Source of the DNA: Cyclaneusma minus
Taxonomy: Eukaryota > Ascomycota > Leotiomycetes > Marthamycetales > Marthamycetaceae
Reading direction: 5' to 3'
Length of the DNA stretch: 64,000 nt
Assembly: GCA_037179335.1 (NCBI GenBank)
Contig: JAKZHN010000034.1
Span: 1 to 64,000 of the forward strand
The translations under genes and the position numbers were made by a program. The notes under the pieces were generated by a model that saw nothing but the letters and a program-made list of their open reading frames with translations, did no database searches and was not told the origin of the DNA. This document shows positions 57,345 through 64,000 of the stretch, in pieces. How positions within the stretch are numbered: position 1 is the first letter of the stretch; each line of letters starts with the position of its first letter.

Positions 57345-57838
57345 CCTGTACCAAAGATTCTGGCTGGTTTTCAAAACGATGATGCGTATCATCCGATCAC
57401 CGAACATGTGGAACGTGAGCCACTGGCCGATTTGAGCAAAGACCTACAAGTCAAGACCAGGGAAATCAATTCGCGTCTTCCTAACCCAACCCCACTCTCT
57501 TCGATCTGGCAAGCTCGAAGGTCCCTCTGGACACGTGATACCCCCCTGGCGCATCATAGAGTGCACCTGATGATTGGCAACTCCGGGACTCTGAGAAAAC
57601 GCCGAGGAATATGTGATTTTGCCACAACGACCCAGGCGAGCAGAATATCATATTTGCGATCCGGAGACGGGAGAGTTAGGGCGGTGATTGATTGGGAGTA
57701 TACTTAGCGGGTTTTGCCAAGAGAGGTTTGAGGGAGCGTTTTGGGAGAGGGGCTACGGAGCGAGTGTGGCGTATTGGTGGGTGGGTGAGGTGGATGATGC
57801 GGATGATTTGTTGGGGTTTTTGAAAGGGAGTGAGTGAG
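57345..57838 (+). pseudogene. APH-type phosphotransferase pseudogene
   Basis: Pieces of an aminoglycoside-phosphotransferase/choline-kinase-fold protein can be followed across several frames: VPKILAGFQNDDAYHPITEH from 57348 (N-lobe), EGPSGHVIPP near 57520, EEYV near 57604, then CHNDPGEQNIIF from 57620 (the catalytic HxDxxxxN loop), DPETG, GRVRAVIDWEY (the IDWE metal-binding motif), and FEGAFWERGYGASVA with GEVDDADDLLGFL at the end. At least three single-base shifts and two stops separate them, so the gene is broken. In fungi this large family phosphorylates small molecules or is uncharacterised. The start was not found; an N-terminal part may be missing. The decay consists of indels as well as transitions, so it is not simply RIP. 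Confidence 0.75.
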
Positions 57839-58352
57839 AAGGAATCCAAGGAAAAGATTGCCTCCACCAGCAGGGTGAGTTCCTGCATCCGAGAACAAGC
57901 CAATTGGTGTGCCGGAGGAGAAAGAGGATGTTGTGGGGGCCACTGAGCAGGCGGCGGAATGATGGGTTGGGACAAAGGCGATACGTCGCTGTAATTTCTT
58001 CTATACGATCAAGGTGGTATATATCGCTTACATCGCCGTATGAAAACGCAGCGAAAAACGCAGAGTAGTAAAGTACAGACTTGGAGAGACATGCAAATGC
58101 TGTGGAGTCTCGACCAAGCATGCAAGATTCTCGCTCCTCGCTCCAAGCTCCAGCCAACATGCAACCATGCAACCATGCAACCAAGCAACCATGCTACCTG
58201 TCGTTGTGCCTCCTGTATTTTATAGAATTTTAGCCGTCCCTGCCTTCTATACCACCGCCACTTCCGCTATTCACCCAGGAATCCCATATCCTTCACTATC
58301 ACAGAGAATCCCCTGAATCTGCTGTCATTCGTCGAAACCCGGCATCAGCGAT
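57839..58352. other. Intergenic with CAACCATG microsatellite
   Basis: Contains a short tandem repeat of about 8 bp (GCAACCAT) at 58155-58198. Nothing else is recognisable. It is the 3' flank of the leftward mannosidase gene. Confidence 0.6.
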
Positions 58353-61300
58353 CTAGATGACCTTCAAATTCTCAATCTTAATCCCCTGCGTCTCAATCCA
58401 ATACCTCCTCCTCGCACCAACCGACACAGCCCTCCTCAACATGTCTTCCACCGCTCGCCCACCCTCCACCATCGCCATCGGCACCAGATATCGCCTCGGC
58501 ATCCCACCCGGCGTCTTCTGCGGCTCATCCAGCATGGGCGTCGTAATACCACTCATGACCCACTTTTCTCCATCTCGCCTGCCAGAATGCGCTTTCCCGT
58601 ACCCCTCATCACCATCCACAAAATCATCCGCGTCATCCCCGTCATTCTCGTCCTCATCCACATCCTCCCAATACTCATCCTCAAACTTTCCCCCCTGCTC
58701 ATCACTAACCACAACAACAAGTTTCAGCCTCCCCTCCCCCGGCACAAAAGCCGGCACATTCCCCACCTTCTTATCAAACGTACAACCTCCCCTCCTGATC
58801 ACAATAACCTCGTATTCCCTCACACTCTCATCCGGCAGCTTCCCGTCACAAGCGTGTCCGGCAAAAAACACGCCCTTCCATTCTAGTGTTTCAGGAAAGC
58901 TTGTGAAACCAGGAAGCAAAAACGGCACGTCTGTGAAATCCGGCAACGGAGCTGCGCCGGCGCCGATAGGCCCGATGGCTTCGATGGTTGTGAAGGTGTG
59001 GCCAGCGGAAATGGGAGTGGGGGCGGGAGCAGGTGGCGTGGGGGTGCGGAGAAGGGACGTTAAAGACTTGAGACTTGACCAGAAACTGTTCATATGGGTT
59101 GGTTGCCCTTGAACACCCACGGCTGTCGTTTGCGCACCACCTTCTGTTGGCAACTCGGTTGTTTCGGGAATATCTGTTCGTTCCGGCATTTCGAAATCCG
59201 ATGCGTTGAAAAGCGGCTCATTTCTCGTTTGCACGATAATATCAAAGTACGCCGGATCCCTCATTCTCGAGAAATTTGGGTCCTGCATGTTGCCAATCAT
59301 ATCCCTACTCATAAGAATTTTCTCATCGCGACCCAGTCTTATCGAATTCCCCACTTCGTAAATTCGCCAAGTGGGCGCCGGTGCGAAAGGGTCTTCCGAC
59401 TCTTCGGACTCGTCGAAAGATGTTGGTGGTGTGGTGAGTTCGAGAGCGAGTCTTAGGCCAGAGGTGGATTGGACGAGGATTTGCGAGGTGCCGACGCGGA
59501 TGAATTGCATAGCGGAGAGCTGAGAGGAGGCGCCGGGGAGCGCGTTGAGGATGGGGGGAGTGGCGGGCGTGGAGGTGGGGATGAGGGAGGGGAATTCGAG
59601 GAGGGTGGTGGTGCGGAAGGGGAGGGGGGCACAGGTTGCGTTGGTGGGGATGAGGGAGCGGGGGAGTGTCCAGGGGTAGTAGTCGTGCATTTGGATGCTG
59701 ATGGTGTGGGGTGGTGAAGTGATGGATGAAGAATCTGCTTTTGACTCGGGCTTGGACTCGGGTTTTGATAAGGCGAGGTCTTCATCTAGGAGACGGGTGT
59801 TGGGGACGCGGTGTAGTTCGGTCAGACTTGCTGCGTGGAAGACATCGGGTCGGGCTGCGGTTGCGGAAATGGTGAACGGGACCAAGGGTGGTGGGACGGG
59901 ACACGTTGCTGAGTCTGTCCTTGCGGAAAGGGGCTGTAGGTCACGTGACCTAGACCTCACTTTCCTAGTAACCTTGGCATTGTTTTTACGCGGGATGATC
60001 AGCGGGTGCCCTTCGGTTGTGAAAACATACGGTGCATCCAGGGAGTTCAATGGATGGTCGGGGTCGAACAAGAGGTACAGATATTTCGCCGTTTCGCCCA
60101 GGAAGAAGCTTTCCATACGATCCGACTTCTCCCCGGTAATGACATCCTGGAGACCTGCCCAGCCACATTCAGTCCAGCATCGCCGTTTGATATCCCGGAG
60201 CACCATTTCACCAACATGAAGATACCAGGGATCTTTTGTCGCGCGATAGAGGTGGTAATTCGACTCTATGAACTCTGGACGTCCCGGCCACCAGCCTAGA
60301 CCGCCTTCAACATGACTGTTTCGGACGGACCATCTTTCTGGTAGTGCCGAGTAACGGGTCCAGAGAGCTGTGTACAACAGGTTGGTCTGGATGGCTTCCT
60401 CAAGCTCTCCGGCAAGGGTCAGCAGTCCCGGATAGTAAGCTCCCAAACTGTCTATCCAGAAAGCCCTCGGCGTACCAAATCTCGGTTCGGCATTAATGTA
60501 ATAGGGATGCTGCAAGTCTGTAGTATACAGATGTTTCTTGATCGCAGCATGCGACACCTCCCAAGCTTCCAGGAAGCTATCCGAGGACTGTTGTTCCACA
60601 GTAAGAGGCGTGCGGCTTTTGCCATACCATCTCTCCGGATCAAGCAGCATACCGTTGTTCTGAAAAGTCGAGTCCGATATGTTAGGTATCTCATGGCCGG
60701 ACAGGAGAATGTGGGTCTTGAAGGCATATTCGAAAAAACTGTCAATACCAGCGCCGATTCCCGATATATACTCTTTTGCCCAAATTCCACTCTCAGCATC
60801 GATACCATTTCCCAGTAGCTCAAGATCACTGCGCTTTTTCCAGACAGCCCAGAAGGCTCTCTTTGCTGCTTGCTCGAATCTATGGTCACCCGTAAGACGG
60901 CTGAGGGTCGAAAACTCGAGAACCAAACTACCTGCACCTGCACTGCATGTTTCTGTTATTTCGGGGTTATCGCCGCGAGTACATTGTCCGGTTCTGGGAT
61001 CTTTAATCAAAGGGTGACATGGATAAAATGGCACTCCATGGCGCAAGTTGACGCGCGGATACGGTAATCCTTCGTCGCCGTAAAAGGCAGGAAGAAGCCT
61101 CTCAGCCAAATCCTTCGCTAGTCGAAGAAGCTGCCCATCGTATGTAAAATCATTCGGCCATTTTATAGCCAGGCGCTCTTCACCCGAGAACAAACTCCAG
61201 ACCTTTGCAGATGCACGTCGAGGGCGGTAGCCATTTATTGGCAGATCTCCAGTCGCAAAGAGATGGGCACTGAGCAGACCGCCGACACCACGAATGACGG

Positions 61301-61877
61301 TTTCGAAAACCTGCACTTTGCTATCCAAATCGAAGCCTCGTGCTCTCAATCCCTGTCCAGAGCGACCGGGCCTGCCGTCGCCGTATTGCTCGACCAAGTC
61401 CTTCACCCCTTTCTGAAAGTCGCGCAAAGCTTTGGGTCCGGTTCCGGCATCGTCTGGGGGAGCTGAGGCAAGAATGGCAAGGGTCGAGAGACTGTCGATG
61501 AGAGTAAGGGAGTAGTTGCCCAGGACATCGTTGACCTGGATATTGGCAGGATTCTCTCGATCTCGAGTCAATGGCGCGCACGTTACAGGCCGCAGCTGGG
61601 CAGAGTCAGCTCATCAATTCAATCCGTGGTTGGACAATGTGCGCCATACTTCGTCTTCCGGGAAGGCGATGTCCATGTAGTTATCAAAGCCATGGTAGAA
61701 CATGGAAAGCGTCTCCTGGCGCAACTCTGCGATGCGCGCAGGGCTCATGGCAGAGGCCACCGAGGCCAGCAGCACGATGCAGCAAAGGAGAAGCCATCTC
61801 TGTGTTGGGGTCGCTTCGCCGTGTCGCGTGCCCGTATTTGCATTTCGCCGGGCCAAGCATGGCATTGCCATTACCAC
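58353..61877 (-). CDS. MNL1: EDEM/Htm1-like GH47 alpha-mannosidase
   Basis: Exons 61877-61650 and 61595-58353, split by a 54-nt intron (GTATGG to TGCCCAG), encode 1156 residues. The splice restores AFPEDELRPVTCAPLTRDRE, a family landmark. Order: a signal or anchor segment at 28-43, the GH47 barrel at about 55-560, a long linker, a protease-associated domain near 960-1040 (FFAGHACDGKLP, IRRGGCTFDKK), an acidic stretch, and a basic C-terminus. GH47 elements visible are FETVIRGVGGLLSAH, CSAGAGSLVLEF, GIDSFFEY, GRPEFIES, MESFFLGETAKYLYLLF and VFTTEGHPL, so the acid residues and the calcium-binding Thr appear intact. In the ER the enzyme trims a mannose from N-glycans on misfolded glycoproteins, marking them for degradation (ERAD). 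The PA domain and length fit the fungal Mnl1 group rather than Golgi mannosidase I. Two further ATGs follow within five codons. Confidence 0.92.
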
Positions 61878-63490
61878 AGACGTGATGTTGAGAAATGCAT
61901 GGGAAGGCTAGTCTCGTGGGGTCGAAGAGTGGGCCGGCTGTCTATGAAGGTCCGGTGGTCTGCGAGATTCAGCCCGGTGCTGGCTCAGCTCTCTGCAATT
62001 TTGTCATGGCCGCCGTCGAGTTGACGATATCTGGCATCACCGAAAACGGGAGTGTCGTCTGAGCGTCACTTGTATCTTGGACCGCGGTCATACGTAGTAA
62101 TGAACAGACGCTAGGCCACCCACTAAGCCCTTCTGGGTCATCCTTCGCGCCGCCATAACGCCATGCCATACATGCCGACGCCCAGGTCACGCCCTTCGAT
62201 AAAGATTCGTCCAGGGGCTATTTTTGCCGCTAACCTTGTATTGACCTCAGTGCCGCTGCCATCCATTGATGTTTGTCACTTCCAAGTCCCTCTTTCACGC
62301 AGCTCAGGCACGACCATGCCATATATCAAGCTCTAGCACTTCAACAACTGCCGATATGCAGTGCTCGCCCTTCGCGCCATCCACTTCAGATATTATCACA
62401 CGGACCGCCTTGATATTGCATGTTGCATGTATCCATGTACCTTACTGGCGTACCAAGTTTCTTGTACTCACCTGGCACAAGGAAACAGGACACCAGCGCC
62501 ATTCGAGGCTCTCGAAGTGCCGTATTTCCGAGCTAGGTGCAGGTGCAAGTGCAACCAAACCTGTCTGCCCCGGAGAAAAGCCAACTTCTTCTCAACTTTT
62601 ACTCTCCTGGGTCTTTCTTTGCTCCAGTATGTTCCTTCATTCTCGGTTGCTGAGGAAGTGGTGGCTACACAGTACGAAGACTCCGCGCGCTTCCTTGCAC
62701 GGCGGATGAGCTACTTTTGCCCTCGATTGACCCACTTTTCAACCTCTTCTCATTTGTCAATAACCTCAAACCCCTCTTTCAGAAGCAATACGGCTTCGGA
62801 AAACATATTTCACATCGTCTACCGCTTCCTTTGTATGATGGTCACGCATGCAGTGTGCATGCTGCATCTCCAACTTGTTCTGGCCGTCCTCGAAGACGAC
62901 TTCGGATCATCTACCCGAAAGAAGTCCCTGCAGACTATCCGTTTCAACATGTCTGCCGCCAAAAAAGCCGTTGTCGGTTGCACCATGGCAGCTACAAGAC
63001 GGAATTTTCTCCCATCCCCGAAACCGATACGTGGAGACGGGTGGCCGCATGGAATCGACTCCTCGCGGTGGACAGAGCCCTTCAACGACAAGATCCAATG
63101 ATGATGGTTGTTTTTGCATTGGACAGCATGCCCATGAGACACACCACAGCTAATCTTGGTCCCTTGACCAGTTGCCACATTGATCAACAGGAACCCGCGA
63201 GTCCCACCCTTCCCCGCAAAGGCCGTTGCCGATACAATGCATGTCATCGAGGCGGCAATTTTCACTGCCGGAGGGTACAAATCCAGTGAGATACTGCGCT
63301 GCTGTTGTAAGTCCTAGCCTCGTGTCTGTCAGGTTGATCATAAAAAGGTACATCAACCTGTACATCAATGAGAAACGCAGCCACCTGGCAGTTCTCATGC
63401 ATGGGATCGGATAGATGCCAGCCTCCGAGTCCTTTTCTTCTCATTGCTCAACCCCTGGCGCGCGGGGTATTCCCATATGTCTCTCTCTCC
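61878..63490. other. Intergenic; no firmly supported gene
   Basis: Several overlapping open frames of up to 246 codons occur between 62.3 and 63.3 kb, but none has a recognisable domain or splice structure. On the minus strand near 63290-63180 a short Cys-containing stretch (DDMHCIGNGLCGEGW) resembles the CxSNGLC motif of some fungal secreted proteins; it may be a remnant. Confidence 0.35.
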
Positions 63491-63498
63491 TATAAAAG
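63491..63498 (+). promoter_or_regulatory. TATA box of the P450 gene
   Basis: CTCCTATAAAAGCAATGG lies 89 bp upstream of the ATG, followed by CT-rich sequence. Confidence 0.65.
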
Positions 63499-63579
63499 CA
63501 ATGGATTTTCCATCTTGTTTCCTCGACTATCTGGTTTCTTTGTCTCAGACATCCCAGTATCCTGCTCACCTGCTCAATC

Positions 63580-64000
63580 ATGCTTGAAACGCTGGATTTT
63601 AATCTGACGGTAGCCCAGTATGGCGCTATCGGGTCTGGACTAGTAAGTATTGGAGAACCATTTAGTCTCTCTCCTTTGGTCTACTCAATGTCCAGATGCA
63701 ACATTGTTGACAGCCATTCTAGATACTACTATATATCGTTGGCCTCGTGGTCTATCGTATATGGTTTCATCCTCTTGCAAACTACCCCGGTCCCATGCTA
63801 GCGAAAATCACAGACGCCTACTATGCCTTGAACTCGTTAGCATACCCTCATCCCCACACTCAAGACTGTATCTAACATACTCTCAGAGTAAACGGCGGGT
63901 GGGTTCACCAACTTGCCGGACTCCACGACAAATACGGTATGTCACATTGAGTCTCTCATCGGATCATCCGTTCTCTCTCTAACGAAACCAGGCGACGTGG
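63580..64000 (+). CDS. Cytochrome P450, 5' part (runs off the window)
   Basis: Four exons can be read: 63580-63642, 63723-63835, 63887-63936 and 63992 onward. They give MLETLDFNLTVAQYGAIGSGL, then ILLYIVGLVVYRIWFHPLA, then NYPGPMLAKITDAYYALNS, then VNGGWVHQLAGLHDKYG and GDVV. This is the N-terminal membrane anchor followed by the Pro-rich hinge (YPGP) and the helix-A region (LHDKYGDVVR) of fungal class II P450s. Introns are 80, 51 and 55 nt; the last two have CTAAC branch sites, and the second uses GTTAGC as donor. The heme-binding Cys and the rest lie beyond the window. P450s of this type are ER-bound monooxygenases of secondary or xenobiotic metabolism; the substrate cannot be told. Confidence 0.82.

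Noticed and set aside
58357..59112. 251-codon plus-strand ORF opposite the mannosidase gene
   Set aside because: Ser/Pro-rich antisense shadow of the acidic C-terminal part of the mannosidase.
62361..63289. Two overlapping plus-strand ORFs of 246 and 190 codons
   Set aside because: No recognisable domain, the two frames overlap each other, and the start regions lack promoter signals; left as unsupported.

Overview
This window looks like nuclear DNA of a filamentous ascomycete (Pezizomycotina). The support is short GT-AG introns of about 44-112 nt with CTAAC-type branch sites, a 12 kb block ruined by RIP-type C-to-T mutation, and a fungal gene set: YCR023C-like MFS transporter, M28B carboxypeptidase, EDEM/Htm1 mannosidase, adenine phosphoribosyltransferase, a small SMP-type protein and a P450. 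I cannot fix the species or class.

Layout. (1) 1-12.0 kb is extremely AT-rich, RIP-degraded transposon DNA. A Ty3/Gypsy reverse transcriptase and integrase can still be read on the minus strand through the mutations. The block ends sharply at an LTR (12000-12221); a solo LTR of the same family lies in opposite orientation at 40399-40610 with a CTTGT target duplication. (2) 12.5-13.6 kb holds a minus-strand F-box-like gene broken by one in-frame TAG. (3) 13.7-19.1 kb, 25.5-30.9 kb and 31.2-34.6 kb hold three arrays of promoter-like units, about 40 TATA boxes in all. The boxes recur about every 330 bp and share sequence around them, but no conserved long ORF follows them. Array 1 points left, array 2 right and array 3 left, with several back-to-back TATA pairs. 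This is the most unusual part of the window. (4) Between arrays 1 and 2 are two ordinary genes, an MFS transporter (-) and a membrane-anchored M28 carboxypeptidase (+). (5) 35.1-37.2 kb is a two-exon gene for a multi-pass membrane protein of unknown function. (6) 38.3-43.4 kb and 51.1-52.1 kb hold four paralogues of an unknown small gene family, one of them 5'-truncated, and a spliced SMP-like gene. (7) 48.3-49.0 kb is adenine phosphoribosyltransferase. (8) 53.2-54.1 kb is a diverged tandem repeat of about 108 bp. (9) 55.8-56.2 kb is a small spliced gene with two CxxC pairs; 57.3-57.8 kb is a frameshifted APH-type phosphotransferase pseudogene. (10) 58.4-61.9 kb is an EDEM/Htm1-type alpha-mannosidase for ER quality control. 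(11) 63.6 kb to the end is the 5' part of a cytochrome P450.

The conserved genes are scattered housekeeping or membrane functions and do not form an obvious pathway. The distinctive theme is repeated local duplication: the promoter arrays, the four-member family and the minisatellite, next to RIP-silenced transposon DNA. All function calls come from reading motifs in the sequence, without any database search.
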